The notes: generated by a model from the letters alone, not told the origin. A stretch of 64,000 nucleotides of DNA from Pseudomonas syringae (GCF_023278085.1 NZ_CP066265.1:5231001-5295000), one strand, 5' to 3'. Positions 1 to 9,151 are shown, counted from the first letter of the stretch. Program-made: numbers and translations.

Positions 1-272
1 GCCTCAAGTGCGTCTTCGCCCGGCTCGATCAAGCCTTTGGGCAAGGACAGCTCGTATTCGTCGGTGCCACCGCAATATTCTTCGATCAATACGGCGTGGT
101 CAGCATCCAGCATGGCCACGATCATCACCGCGCCGGGGCCCGAGCCTTTGCTGGCCAGACGCTCATAGGTCCGCTCAACGCCGTTGGTAAAGCGCAGTTG
201 CAGCTCCTCAACGCGGAACAGACGACTGCTGGCGACAATGGCGCGAGCAAGTACGGTAGGTTTCTGACGCAT
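1..272 (-). CDS. nudE: ADP compounds hydrolase NudE (partial, 3' end outside window)
   Basis: This is the N-terminal 90 codons of a Nudix hydrolase, cut by the left window edge. The protein begins MRQKPTVLARAIVASSRLF and runs into the start of the Nudix region (SLPKGLIEPGEDALEA), where the glycine and first glutamates of the Nudix box appear. NudE enzymes hydrolyse ADP-ribose, AP3A and NADH-type dinucleotides in the cytoplasm. The divergent neighbour is yrfG, the same pairing found in E. coli, which supports the assignment. The ATG at 272 gives a normal N-terminus for the family. The catalytic glutamates downstream cannot be checked. Confidence 0.85.
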   Translation of the reverse strand, partial: MRQKPTVLARAIVASSRLFRVEELQLRFTNGVERTYERLASKGSGPGAVMIVAMLDADHAVLIEEYCGGTDEYELSLPKGLIEPGEDALE

Positions 273-368
273 GACAGGCTCCTCTACATGAACGAGGTAC
301 TATACCGAGCTTTTCCTGATGTCTGTGTCGGATATGCTTGACCGACACCCACCCCTGACGAGGCCTGA

Positions 369-1049
369 ATGCTTTCCATGCCCTGGAGCGAAATCGATAC
401 CGTCCTGTTGGATATGGACGGCACGTTGCTCGACCTGCATTACGACGAACACTTCTGGATGCAACACCTGCCGCAGCGCTATGCCGAATTGCACGGCATC
501 AGCTTCGCCATGGCCTGGCTGGAACTGAAGCCGCTGTTCGAAAACAACGCAGGCACGCTCAACTGGTATTGCCTGGATTTCTGGAGTACCGAGCTTAAAT
601 TGTCGGTGCGTGACCTGAAACGGGAAATCGCGCACATGATTGCCCTGCGCCCGGACGCCGAGACCTTCCTCGCCGCCATCAAGCAGGCCGGCAAACGCGT
701 GATCATGATCACCAACGCGCATCGGGATTCGTTGTCACTGAAGATGGAGCGCATTGAACTGGCGCCCTATTTCGAGCGCATGATCAGTTCTCATGACTAC
801 GGCTTCCCGAAGGAAAACCAACAATTCTGGGACGCCTTGCAGGCTGAAACCGATTTTGATCCGGCACGCAGCCTGTTTATCGACGACACGCTGCCGGTCT
901 TGCGCAGTGCCCGGCAATTTGGCGTGGCCCATCTGCTCGCCGTCAGCCAGCCGAACAGCCAGAAAGGCCCGAAAGACACCGAAGAGTTCGCCGCAGTGGA
1001 CGATTATCGTGAGCTGATCAAGGGCTTGCTCGACCCTCATTTAGCCTGA
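369..1049 (+). CDS. yrfG: HAD-superfamily GMP/IMP nucleotidase YrfG
   Basis: A 226-residue haloacid-dehalogenase phosphatase. The nucleophile motif is D15-M-D17-G-T, followed by the threonine motif ITNAH, a lysine in FPKENQQF, and a terminal acidic pair in LFIDDTLP, so all four HAD motifs are intact. YrfG proteins dephosphorylate GMP and IMP and act in purine salvage. The gene is divergent from nudE with a 96-bp gap that must hold both promoters. A second in-frame ATG lies three codons downstream at 378, so the exact start is uncertain by three residues. Confidence 0.88.
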   Translation: MLSMPWSEIDTVLLDMDGTLLDLHYDEHFWMQHLPQRYAELHGISFAMAWLELKPLFENNAGTLNWYCLDFWSTELKLSVRDLKREIAHMIALRPDAETFLAAIKQAGKRVIMITNAHRDSLSLKMERIELAPYFERMISSHDYGFPKENQQFWDALQAETDFDPARSLFIDDTLPVLRSARQFGVAHLLAVSQPNSQKGPKDTEEFAAVDDYRELIKGLLDPHLA

Positions 1050-1090
1050 ACGCGTAGAATCGGCGGTCTGGACTGCCCACCGGAGAGAAT

Positions 1091-1972
1091 ATGGACATCA
1101 AGCAACTCAAATTTCTGATCGCCCTTGATGAAACGCGTCACTTCGGCCAGGCGGCTGCGCGCTGCAATATCACCCAGCCGACGCTGTCGATGCGCTTGCG
1201 CAATCTGGAAGAAGAGCTTGGCTTGCCACTGGTCAATCGGGGCCAGCGTTTTGAAGGTTTCACGGCGCCCGGCGAACGAGTGCTGGCGTGGGCGCGTACC
1301 GTCCTGGCCGCCTACGACGGCTTGCAGGCTGAGGCCGCCGCGTGCCGGGGGCATCTGGTCGGTACATTGCGCCTGGGCGTGGTGCCGTTGTCGAGTTTCG
1401 ATCCGTTACCGTTGCTGCACCGGCTGCATCAGCTGCACCCCAACCTGCGCTTCGAGCTGTCGTCACTCAGTTCCGAGCAAGTCCTGGAGCAACTGGCGAG
1501 CAACCGCATTGACCTGGGCGTCTCGTATCTGGAGCGACTGGACAGCGAGCGTTTCGATTCGCTGACCCTGGACGACACACGCATGGGCCTGCTGTATGAC
1601 CGCCGGCATTTTTCGTTTGGTGAAGAGCCGCTGAGCTGGGCTGATCTGGTCGAGCTGCCGCTGGGCATGCTGACCAGCGGCATGCATTTCCGGCAGTCAA
1701 TCGACCACAACTTCCACAGCCGCAACCTGCAGCCTCATCCGCTGATCCAGACTGATGCCGTTCATCAGTTGCTTCAAGCCGTACACGGCGGCTTCTGTTG
1801 CGCAATCATGCCGCTGGATGGCGGGCTGGAAACGCTCACCGAACATTTGCGTCTGCATCCGATTGCCGATGCGCGCACGCTGGCCCGCCTCGGGCTGATC
1901 ATGCGCCGTAGCGCACCCCGCTCTGCGCTGGCTGAGGCGTGTTTTGCGCTGGTCGCAGAAATACCCCGTTAA
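1091..1972 (+). CDS. LysR-family transcriptional regulator
   Basis: A 293-residue LysR-type regulator. Residues about 1-60 form the winged helix-turn-helix (FGQAAARCNITQPTLSMRL), and residues about 90-290 form a periplasmic-binding-protein-like effector domain starting at GTLRLGVVPL. A GGAGA ribosome site precedes the ATG. It lies upstream of fdhD and the YdeP-like oxidoreductase in the same orientation, with about 100 bp before fdhD, so it may control them; that is inference. It is not OxyR: the paired regulatory cysteine signature is not evident in the effector domain. The ligand is unknown. Confidence 0.85.
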   Translation: MDIKQLKFLIALDETRHFGQAAARCNITQPTLSMRLRNLEEELGLPLVNRGQRFEGFTAPGERVLAWARTVLAAYDGLQAEAAACRGHLVGTLRLGVVPLSSFDPLPLLHRLHQLHPNLRFELSSLSSEQVLEQLASNRIDLGVSYLERLDSERFDSLTLDDTRMGLLYDRRHFSFGEEPLSWADLVELPLGMLTSGMHFRQSIDHNFHSRNLQPHPLIQTDAVHQLLQAVHGGFCCAIMPLDGGLETLTEHLRLHPIADARTLARLGLIMRRSAPRSALAEACFALVAEIPR

Positions 1973-2075
1973 AACGCTGATCGACGTCATCTATCGGGGC
2001 ATCAGCACTAGCGATTAGACGATATGCAATAAGACGCCTAGTCTTGCAGATGTCATTCTGCCGGTATTACAGCCC

Positions 2076-2912
2076 ATGCCCGTCACGTGCAAGGTCAGCT
2101 CGGCGTCCGTTTCCGCGCCAGCCCCCGAAGCAAGCCAGTCCTACAGCTACTCGAATCTCGAGGGCAAGGACTCGGCACGCAATGCGCTTGCCGAAGAAGT
2201 GGCCCTGGCCATCGCCTACAACGGCATCAGCCAGGCGGTCATGCTGGTCAGCCCGACCGATCTGGAAGACTTCATCGTCGGCTTCAGCCTTGGCAGCGGC
2301 ATCATTGCGGCGCCCGATGAAATCTACGACTTCACACTCAGCGGGAGCGGCTCGGCGATGCAGGCCGAGGTCGAAATCGCCAGCCGTGCTTTCTGGGAGC
2401 TCAAGCAGCAACGCCGACAACTGGCGGGCACCAGCGGCTGCGGGTTGTGCGGCGTTGAAGCCGTCGAGCAGGCCTTGCCTGAGCTGAACGTTTTGCCTGG
2501 CGCGCCCTTGCCGCCGATTGAATGGCTCGAAGGCTTGCGCCAGCGCATCGGCGAATTCCAGCCTCTCGGCCGCCACTGTGGCGCCGTGCATGCGGCGGTG
2601 TTCATGGACGGCAACGGCCAGTTGCTGCTGGGCCGTGAAGACATCGGCCGGCACAACGCGCTGGACAAGCTGATCGGCGCACTTGTCCGTCAGGATATTT
2701 CGACAACCGGCGGCGTTGCTATCGTCACCAGCCGCTGCAGCCTGGAACTGATTCAGAAAGTACTGCGCGCCGGCATCCAGACGCTGGTCAGCCTGTCTTC
2801 GCCCACCGGACTTGCCCTGCAATGGGCTCGCCGGCACAACCTCAATTTAATTCACCTGCCGCAGCACAGTGCGCCGCGGGTCTATAGCCCTGCGATGGAG
2901 ATTCAACCGTGA
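2076..2912 (+). CDS. fdhD: Formate dehydrogenase accessory sulfurtransferase FdhD
   Basis: A 278-residue FdhD protein. FdhD moves sulfur from the IscS cysteine desulfurase to the molybdenum cofactor, which formate-dehydrogenase-type enzymes need for activity. The catalytic C122-x-x-C125 pair (CGLC) is present, followed by the conserved REDIGRHNALDK stretch and the C-terminal TSRCSLELIQK block. The stop codon overlaps the GTG start of the downstream molybdoenzyme by four bases, suggesting coupled translation and that this enzyme is its client. A start at 2044 in another frame is a shadow. Confidence 0.93.
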   Translation: MPVTCKVSSASVSAPAPEASQSYSYSNLEGKDSARNALAEEVALAIAYNGISQAVMLVSPTDLEDFIVGFSLGSGIIAAPDEIYDFTLSGSGSAMQAEVEIASRAFWELKQQRRQLAGTSGCGLCGVEAVEQALPELNVLPGAPLPPIEWLEGLRQRIGEFQPLGRHCGAVHAAVFMDGNGQLLLGREDIGRHNALDKLIGALVRQDISTTGGVAIVTSRCSLELIQKVLRAGIQTLVSLSSPTGLALQWARRHNLNLIHLPQHSAPRVYSPAMEIQP

Positions 2913-5245
2913 GCACTCATCATCAAGCCGACAAGACACCCATTCCCCGCTACAAGCCGTACAAAGGTGCGGCAGGCGGCTGGGGCGCACTGATCAGCGT
3001 GACACAGGCCTGGCTGGGCAGTGACAACGCGCTGAAGAACCTGCGCATGATGCTCAAGACCAACCAGAACGGCGGCTTCGATTGCCCGGGCTGCGCGTGG
3101 GGTGATTCGCCGGAAAGCGGCATGGTCAAGTTCTGCGAGAACGGCGCCAAAGCGGTGAACTGGGAAGCGACCAAGCGTCGTGTAGACCCGGCCTTCTTTG
3201 CCCGTTACAGCGTCAGCGCGCTGCTGGAGCAGAGCGACTACTGGCTGGAGTATCAGGGTCGCCTGACCGAGCCGATGGCGTATGACGCAGAAACCGACCG
3301 TTATAAACCGATCAGTTGGGATAACGCGTTCGCGCTGATCGCCAAGCACCTGAAGAACCTCCCCAGCCCGAACATGGCCGAGTTCTACACCTCGGGTCGG
3401 GCCAGCAACGAAGCGGCGTACCTGTATCAGCTGTTCGTGCGCGCTTATGGCACCAACAACTTCCCCGATTGTTCGAATATGTGCCACGAAGCCAGTGGCG
3501 TAGCGTTGTCGCAAAGCGTCGGCGTCGGCAAGGGCACCGTGACGTTCGAGGATTTCGAACACGCCGATGCCATCTTCGTCCTCGGTCAGAACCCCGGCAC
3601 TAACCACCCGCGCATGCTCGAACCGTTGCGTGAAGCGGTACAGCGCGGTGCTCAGGTGGTCTGCGTCAACCCGCTCAAGGAGCGCGGTCTGGAACGCTTC
3701 CAGCACCCGCAGCACCCGGTCGAAATGCTCACCAACGGCGACCGCCCGACCAACACCGCCTACTTCCGCCCAGCCCTGGGTGGCGACATGGCGTTATTGC
3801 GCGGCATGGCCAAGTTCCTGTTGCAATGGGAGCGTGATGCACAACTGGCCAATGAGCCGTCGGTGTTCGATCACGCATTCCTCAACGAACACACCGAGGG
3901 CGTGCTGGAATACCTGGCGGCCATCGATGAAACCTCGTGGGAAGAAATTGTCGAGCAATCCGGGCTGCCACTGACTGACATCGAGCAGTCAGCGCGCATG
4001 TATGCCAAGGGCAAGAACGTCATCATGTGCTGGGCAATGGGTATCACCCAGCATCGCCACTCGGTTGCGACCATTCAGGAAATCGCCAACCTGATGCTGC
4101 TGCGCGGCAACATTGGCCGTCCTGGCGCAGGTCTGTGCCCGGTGCGTGGCCACAGTAACGTGCAAGGCGACCGCACCATGGGCATCAACGAGCGCCCGCC
4201 GGTGTTCTTCCTTGATGCGCTGGAAAAACGCTTCCAGTTCCAAGTGCCGCGTGACAACGGGCATAACGTGGTCGAGGCGATTCACGCCATGGCCGAAGGC
4301 CGCGCCAAGGTGTTCATCGCGCTGGGCGGCAACTTCGCCCAAGCGACACCGGACAGCCACCGCACCGCCGAAGCACTCAGCCAATGTGATTTGACGGTGC
4401 AGATCAGCACCAAGCTTAACCGCAGCCACTTGTTCCATGGCAAGGACGCACTGATCCTGCCGTGCTTCGGTCGTACCGACATCGACATCCAGGCCAACGG
4501 TCCGCAAGCGGTCACCGTGGAAGACTCGTTCAGCATGGTCCACGCCTCCAACGGCCAGTTGCAGCCGCTGTCGAAGCAGATGCGTTCGGAGCCGTCCATC
4601 ATCGCTGGTATCGCCAACGCGACACTGGGCAAAAAGCCGGTGGACTGGTTGTGGCTGGTGGAAGATTACGACCGCATTCGCGACCTGATCGCCGACACCA
4701 TCCCCGGCTTCAAGGACTTCAACGAGCGCGTCAAGCATCCTGGCGGGTTCTACCTGGGCAACGCAGCCGGTGCGCGCCGCTGGAATACTGCGTCGACCCG
4801 CGCCAACTTCAAGTCCAACACACTGCCGCTGAAGCTGATCCATGAAGGCATCAGCTCGACCGGTGAGGTGCCAGACCTGATCATGCAGTCGATGCGCTCC
4901 CACGATCAGTACAACACCACGATTTATGGCCTGGACGACCGTTATCGCGGTGTGAAAGGTCAGCGTGACGTGCTGTTCGTCAACGAGGCGGACATCATTC
5001 GCCTAGGCTTCCAGCCGGGGCAGAAAGCCGACCTGATTTCGATCTGGGGCGACAATCGCGAACGTCGCGTCAAAGGCTTCACCCTGCTGCCATTCGATAT
5101 TCCGGCAGGCCAGGCTGCGGCTTACTATCCAGAGGTCAACCCGTTGGTGCCGCTGGAAAGCGTCGGCGAAGGCAGCAGCACGCCGACGTCGAAGTTCGTG
5201 GCGATCCGTCTTGAGCGTTCAGCTGAATCAGCGCGGATTGTCTGA
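2909..5245 (+). CDS. FdhF/YdeP-family molybdopterin oxidoreductase
   Basis: A 778-residue bis-MGD oxidoreductase of the YdeP/FdhF-like group. It has a cysteine pair C59-P-G-C62 near the N-terminus, a conserved NMCHEASGVAL block in the molybdopterin domain, the NPGTNHPRM and RGHSNVQGDRT motifs, and a C-terminal molydopterin-dinucleotide-binding region. YdeP homologues are linked to acid resistance in E. coli, and substrates are generally undefined. No electron-transfer subunit gene is nearby, so the partner is unknown. Translation starts at GTG 2909 inside the fdhD stop region (GTGA overlap). A strong terminator follows 30 bp after the stop. Confidence 0.88.
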   Translation: MSTHHQADKTPIPRYKPYKGAAGGWGALISVTQAWLGSDNALKNLRMMLKTNQNGGFDCPGCAWGDSPESGMVKFCENGAKAVNWEATKRRVDPAFFARYSVSALLEQSDYWLEYQGRLTEPMAYDAETDRYKPISWDNAFALIAKHLKNLPSPNMAEFYTSGRASNEAAYLYQLFVRAYGTNNFPDCSNMCHEASGVALSQSVGVGKGTVTFEDFEHADAIFVLGQNPGTNHPRMLEPLREAVQRGAQVVCVNPLKERGLERFQHPQHPVEMLTNGDRPTNTAYFRPALGGDMALLRGMAKFLLQWERDAQLANEPSVFDHAFLNEHTEGVLEYLAAIDETSWEEIVEQSGLPLTDIEQSARMYAKGKNVIMCWAMGITQHRHSVATIQEIANLMLLRGNIGRPGAGLCPVRGHSNVQGDRTMGINERPPVFFLDALEKRFQFQVPRDNGHNVVEAIHAMAEGRAKVFIALGGNFAQATPDSHRTAEALSQCDLTVQISTKLNRSHLFHGKDALILPCFGRTDIDIQANGPQAVTVEDSFSMVHASNGQLQPLSKQMRSEPSIIAGIANATLGKKPVDWLWLVEDYDRIRDLIADTIPGFKDFNERVKHPGGFYLGNAAGARRWNTASTRANFKSNTLPLKLIHEGISSTGEVPDLIMQSMRSHDQYNTTIYGLDDRYRGVKGQRDVLFVNEADIIRLGFQPGQKADLISIWGDNRERRVKGFTLLPFDIPAGQAAAYYPEVNPLVPLESVGEGSSTPTSKFVAIRLERSAESARIV

Positions 5246-5274
5246 CGCTTATAACGGTTTGAGCACGCCCATAA

Positions 5275-5306
5275 AAAAGGCCCGTTTCATTTGAAACGGG
5301 CCTTTT
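5275..5306 (+). terminator. Rho-independent terminator after the YdeP-like gene
   Basis: A 15-bp perfect stem (AAAAGGCCCGTTTCA with its complement) closes on a two-base loop and ends in a T-run. It sits 30 bp after the stop codon at 5245 and closes the fdhD operon. Confidence 0.9.
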
Positions 5307-5461
5307 GCAAGTAACCTGAGACTGCTTTTTAGCATTTAAGTTCCTTAACCAAAACAGTAACTTAGGCTTATTTGTGGCAAACGTGTTACTCGTCGGATTT
5401 GAATTGCTACATTCTTCACTTGACACCAATATCGCGCCGTCATCCCTATGAGATTCAATAC

Positions 5462-5911
5462 ATGAAGTATTCCTCGATACTGTTGTTGTCTCTTACCCTG
5501 ATCGGCGGTACAGCCTCTGCAGGCAATCTCGAATCAGGCGTAGGCGGAGCATTGGGTGGGGTACTCGGTTCGGCCGTCGGTCAACAGCTCGGCGGCAGCA
5601 CCGGTTCAGCGATTGGCGCTGGCGTTGGCGGTGCAGCCGGTGGCGCGGTCGGCGCAGACCGACGCAATCGTACAGAAGCCGCCATCGGCGGTGGTCTGGG
5701 CGCAGCAGGCGGTAACGTTCTGGGCCGCAGCGTTGGCGGTAATACCGGCAGCCTGGTCGGCTCGGCGGTAGGCGGCGGCGGTGGCGCCGCACTGGGTAAC
5801 TACATGGGCAATGAGAGCCGCAGCGATGATCGTCGGGATCGTGGTGGCCGTGAGTATCGTGGCAATAAACGTAACAAGCACTACGGGCATCGCCGTCACG
5901 GTCGCGACTGA
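5462..5911 (+). CDS. Exported glycine-zipper protein
   Basis: A 149-residue protein. It starts with a signal peptide (MKYSSILLLSLTLIGGTASA, cleavage predicted after ASA), then about 95 residues of glycine/alanine-rich repeats of the GxxxG type (for example GGALGGVLGSAVGQQLGG), and a basic Arg/His-rich tail. Glycine zippers pack in membranes, and such small proteins are often envelope-associated. The function is not known. The ATG at 5462 is chosen because it places the signal peptide at the N-terminus; upstream in-frame starts would bury it. Confidence 0.8.
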   Translation: MKYSSILLLSLTLIGGTASAGNLESGVGGALGGVLGSAVGQQLGGSTGSAIGAGVGGAAGGAVGADRRNRTEAAIGGGLGAAGGNVLGRSVGGNTGSLVGSAVGGGGGAALGNYMGNESRSDDRRDRGGREYRGNKRNKHYGHRRHGRD

Positions 5912-5939
5912 TCTGCTCGCTGACTGTTGATACACCCAG

Positions 5940-5972
5940 AACCGGCCGCTCTTGAGCGGCCGGTTTGGTTTT
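5940..5972. terminator. Terminator between the glycine-zipper gene and recQ
   Basis: An 11-bp stem (AACCGGCCGCT and complement) with a four-base CTTG loop, followed by TGGTTTT on the plus strand. It lies between two convergent genes, and the reverse strand also has an A/T-rich flank, so it may serve both. It touches the recQ stop codon. Confidence 0.75.
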
Positions 5973-7899
5973 AGAGCATTCCCTGCACCCACGCCCTCAC
6001 CTGCGCATACGGATAATCCTCCAGCACCGCAAACCCGGCAGTCGCACGGGCCTTCAGCTTGGTGAACAGCGGCACACTGATGCCGCAGAGGAAGCGTGTG
6101 AGGCATTCGGCACTTGGCGGCTGGCCGGTATAGTCCTGATGCTTGTGGATAAAACCGCCACACAGTTGCTGAAAGTCGCGACTCGCCAGCGGCTCCAGTG
6201 CGGGTGGTTCGGGCAGGTGGGCGACTTCGCCAAGGCACACCGAACAATGCCCGCACCGCTCAGGGGCGTTGTGATCGCCAAAGTAGCGGGCCAGGCGATG
6301 GGTCAGGCACTGATCGCTGGAGAAGACTTCCAGCATGGCGTGAATGCGCGCCACTTCAGTGGCTTCGTGATGGGCGAAGTAGTCGTGCAGCTCGGCACTC
6401 AATGCCTGCGGGTCAAAATCGCTGCGCAGCAGGCTGTACACCTCGGTCATCTGCTTGCTTTCAAGCTCGATCCAGCCCTTCTCCTGAAAGTAGTCCAGCG
6501 CCTTGACCACCCGCCCACGCTCGGCGCGGTATTGCTGGTACATCGCATCGAAATCAACGGTGGCCCAGGTACGCGCCCGGCTGGACGTGTCGATGAGCGC
6601 CTGAACAAACTGTTGCCGCTCGCCTTCGAACCGCGCCATCAGATCATCTGGCTGTAGCAGAAACTTGAAACGGTATTCCGCAAAATACGCGTAACGCGGC
6701 GCGATGATCCCGCGCAGTTCCAGTTGCACCAGCAAGGTTTTCAGCGGCAATTGGCGGATGTTGCTGAGATCGGCCAGCGGCCCGAGCAAAAACTCCCATT
6801 GGCCGTCATGGCGTGCGTTGAGCAGGTCATCCAGCACACGCGCAATGCCCTCGCGCTCTGGCGTGTCGCCATACACGAAGTTCTCCAGCACGTTAAGGCT
6901 GTCGCGGTTGGCCAGCACCAGGCAGTCGGATGCGGCCCCGTCGCGCCCTGCCCGGCCGATTTCCTGACTGTAGTTTTCGATGGATTTGGGCAGATCGAAA
7001 TGCACCACGTTACGAATGTCGCTCTTGTCGATCCCCATCCCGAACGCGATGGTCGCCACAATGCAATTCAGGCTGCCGCCCATGAAACGCTTTTGAATCG
7101 ACTCGCGTTGATCGTTGGGCAGCCCGGCATGGTAGGCGCTGGCCGGCAGCCCGTTCTGCTCAAGGTGTGCGGCGATGTATTCGGCGGTTTTTTGCAACGT
7201 CACGTAAACAATGGTCGGCTGTCCGCGCTTTTCATCAAGCCATTCGACCAGCCGCCGTCTCTTGTCACGGCCGCTTACCGGCTTGACCCACAGGTGCAGA
7301 TTGGCGCGGTAGAAACCGGTGGTGATCACGTCGTCGGGGGTGATGGCGAACTTGTCCTGCATGTCGACAATGACCTGCGGCGTCGCAGTAGCCGTCAGCA
7401 ACAATGCCTGGGGGATGTTGAATTCACGCTGGTAGTCGGGCAGCTTCAAATAGTCGGGCCGAAAGTTATGCCCCCACTCCGAGATACAGTGCGCCTCGTC
7501 GACCACCAGCAAAGAAATCGGCACTTGAGCTATGAAGTTCCGAAAGCGCTCATTCTTGAGCCGTTCGACCGAGATCATCAGGATCTTCAGCTCGCCGGAA
7601 CGCGCCCTGGCCATGACATCAGCCACTTCCTCACGGCTTTGTGCCGAGTCGATACTCGCCGCCGAAATACCGTGACGATGCAGAAAAGCCAGCTGATCCT
7701 GAATCAGTGCCAGTAACGGCGACACCACCAGCGTCAAATTCGGCAACATCAGTGCGGGCAATTGGTAACATAGCGATTTGCCAGATCCGGTCGGAAAGAT
7801 CGCCGCAGCCGAGCGCCCGGCCAGCACAGCGCTGATGGCAGCCTCCTGCCCCGGCCGGAACTGCGTGTAACCGAATACCTGTTCGAGACGCTGGTGCAT
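5971..7899 (-). CDS. recQ: RecQ-family ATP-dependent DNA helicase
   Basis: A 642-residue superfamily 2 helicase. Motif I is FPTGSGKS (K41), motif II is D134-E-A-H, motif III is LLTATAT, and motif VI is QEIGRAGRDG. A four-cysteine zinc-binding region (ending CGHCSVC) is near residue 550. RecQ helicases unwind 3' to 5' and act in recombination and fork repair. After the zinc/winged-helix region only about 85 residues remain, and no clear HRDC domain is visible, unlike E. coli RecQ. It may therefore be a second RecQ paralogue rather than the housekeeping one. The gene is divergent from the next. Confidence 0.87.
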   Translation of the reverse strand: MHQRLEQVFGYTQFRPGQEAAISAVLAGRSAAAIFPTGSGKSLCYQLPALMLPNLTLVVSPLLALIQDQLAFLHRHGISAASIDSAQSREEVADVMARARSGELKILMISVERLKNERFRNFIAQVPISLLVVDEAHCISEWGHNFRPDYLKLPDYQREFNIPQALLLTATATPQVIVDMQDKFAITPDDVITTGFYRANLHLWVKPVSGRDKRRRLVEWLDEKRGQPTIVYVTLQKTAEYIAAHLEQNGLPASAYHAGLPNDQRESIQKRFMGGSLNCIVATIAFGMGIDKSDIRNVVHFDLPKSIENYSQEIGRAGRDGAASDCLVLANRDSLNVLENFVYGDTPEREGIARVLDDLLNARHDGQWEFLLGPLADLSNIRQLPLKTLLVQLELRGIIAPRYAYFAEYRFKFLLQPDDLMARFEGERQQFVQALIDTSSRARTWATVDFDAMYQQYRAERGRVVKALDYFQEKGWIELESKQMTEVYSLLRSDFDPQALSAELHDYFAHHEATEVARIHAMLEVFSSDQCLTHRLARYFGDHNAPERCGHCSVCLGEVAHLPEPPALEPLASRDFQQLCGGFIHKHQDYTGQPPSAECLTRFLCGISVPLFTKLKARATAGFAVLEDYPYAQVRAWVQGML

Positions 7900-8044
7900 G
7901 GGCGGTCATTCTCCAGAAATCAAAACGGTCACAACCTTAGCGCGCCAGGCGAAATGCACCTAGCGCCGAAGCGTTACAGAAACCCGACACACAGCCGATA
8001 GCGTTTTAATATCACGCCCGGACAACGCTTGATCAGGAGCAGGA

Positions 8045-8866
8045 ATGGAATCCATACAGCAACCCGAGGACGACGGGGTTATCCGCATTCAGCGCCTCGT
8101 GCCAGGCCAGGTGGATGTCGTGCTGGGCTCGCATCCACGCCGAAAACGCGTCGTTGTGCCTCGCCGGTCATCCCCCTACGGACTTTGGCTGGCCTGCTTG
8201 GTTTTTGCGGCATGCCTGGCCGGGCTGATCGCCTCTAACGTGAGAGGCACCAAAGCCATGCCCATTGCGCCTGTCGAACAGCGAGCACCCGACGCTGAGA
8301 CAGTCGAGATCGAGGCGCAGCCCGCAGCGGTCGCAAGCGCACCTCCAGTGCAGCTACGCAGGACGGCAGAGCTTTTGCCTGTCGCCGCAACGCCGGAACA
8401 GCCCGCCGCCGTACAGCCTCTGGACAACTGCATCAAAAACGGCAATGTCATCGATGAAAGCGTCGTGAACTGCCGATTCGGCCAGGTCCCGCGCCCCGCT
8501 CAGGCGGAAACGGCCAAAGGTATGGTCTCTGCGGACTACATGGCGGACTTCAAGGCCAACACAACGCGCACCTCCGCTCGACCCTCCAGGCCTTACAGCG
8601 TGGCAACCGTTTCAATCCGCGAGTGGGACGGACGCAATCGCTATAGCGCGCAATGGCGGGTGTACGGCAACACCATCGACGGCGACAGCGTCTGTGAAAA
8701 CTTCGCCATTCACTCACTGGAACGACGCGAGTGCCGCAAATCGGCGCAGGTCAACTTCAAAGAACAATGCCGTGAGTGGACCAGACGCGTGGCCCGCAAC
8801 CACGATGAAGCGAGTAAAAACGTCGAGCAGCGCTATTGCGAGATAGCAGCGACGTTTTCACCCTGA
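8045..8866 (+). CDS. Hypothetical membrane-anchored protein
   Basis: A 273-residue protein of unknown function. Residues 1-45 are cytoplasmic and basic near the end (HPRRKRVVVPRR), and one transmembrane helix spans about 46-64 (YGLWLACLVFAACLAGLIA). A Pro/Ala/Glu-rich linker follows, then a C-terminal domain (about 125-273) with seven cysteines, presumably periplasmic and disulfide-bonded. A GGAGCAGG ribosome site lies just before the ATG. It resembles conserved Pseudomonas hypotheticals, and I cannot name a family. Confidence 0.7.
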   Translation: MESIQQPEDDGVIRIQRLVPGQVDVVLGSHPRRKRVVVPRRSSPYGLWLACLVFAACLAGLIASNVRGTKAMPIAPVEQRAPDAETVEIEAQPAAVASAPPVQLRRTAELLPVAATPEQPAAVQPLDNCIKNGNVIDESVVNCRFGQVPRPAQAETAKGMVSADYMADFKANTTRTSARPSRPYSVATVSIREWDGRNRYSAQWRVYGNTIDGDSVCENFAIHSLERRECRKSAQVNFKEQCREWTRRVARNHDEASKNVEQRYCEIAATFSP

Positions 8867-8886
8867 ACCTGCCCTGTCGCCCCAAG

Positions 8887-8905
8887 GGCCTTTATTTTAA
8901 AGGCC
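8887..8905 (+). terminator. Possible weak terminator hairpin
   Basis: A 7-bp stem (GGCCTTT / AAAGGCC) with a five-base ATTTT loop, 20 bp after the stop of the preceding gene. No T-run follows, so termination is doubtful. Confidence 0.3.
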
Positions 8906-8961
8906 TGCAGACCTTTCCAGGCTGCATGAACGTGATCCGCATTAGACCAATTCCCACACAC

Positions 8962-8981
8962 GTATAGCAAAAGGCTTACAC
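8962..8981 (+). promoter_or_regulatory. GacA-like upstream activating box of sRNA copy 1
   Basis: The box reads GTATAGCAAAAGGCTTACAC. Its right half matches the CTTACA half of the GacA consensus (TGTAAG-N6-CTTACA), but the left half matches only 3 of 6 bases. The same box occurs upstream of copy 2 with one base changed. In both copies it starts exactly 63 bp before a TA-start -10 element (TAGCAT at 9025), with no recognisable -35, as expected for an activator-dependent promoter. Confidence 0.65.
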
Positions 8982-9035
8982 GCAGCAGGGCACGTTGGCT
9001 ATTTTGCAACCTCGGCCAGGCCAGTAGCATTGGAT

Positions 9036-9151
9036 CCAACAACTGGTGAACAAGGAGTTCACCAGGATCAGGGACGATCGACCATCGCCGGGAAGGCAGC
9101 CGACAGGGAGTTGGAATGGTCTTGGTACAAACCCGCTTCGGCGGGTTTTTT
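9036..9151 (+). ncRNA. RsmX-like regulatory sRNA, copy 1
   Basis: A roughly 115-nt transcript is predicted from the -10 TAGCAT (9025-9030) to the terminator ACCCGC-TTCG-GCGGGT plus T-run (9130-9151). Six or seven GGA motifs occur in this span. The first hairpin, GGTGAAC-AAGGA-GTTCACC (9044-9062), shows AAGGA in its loop, the textbook CsrA/RsmA-binding presentation. Rsm RNAs titrate RsmA/RsmE away from target mRNAs downstream of GacS/GacA. P. syringae is known to carry several rsmX paralogues; which one this is cannot be told here. The transcription start is inferred. Confidence 0.75.

Noticed and set aside
1091..1972. OxyR identity for the LysR regulator
   Set aside because: The paired regulatory cysteine pattern expected of OxyR is not evident, and the neighbours are fdhD genes rather than oxidative-stress genes.
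6724..7716. Long 330-codon plus-strand frame
   Set aside because: It is antisense to the recQ helicase motifs, a shadow of its GC-rich codons.
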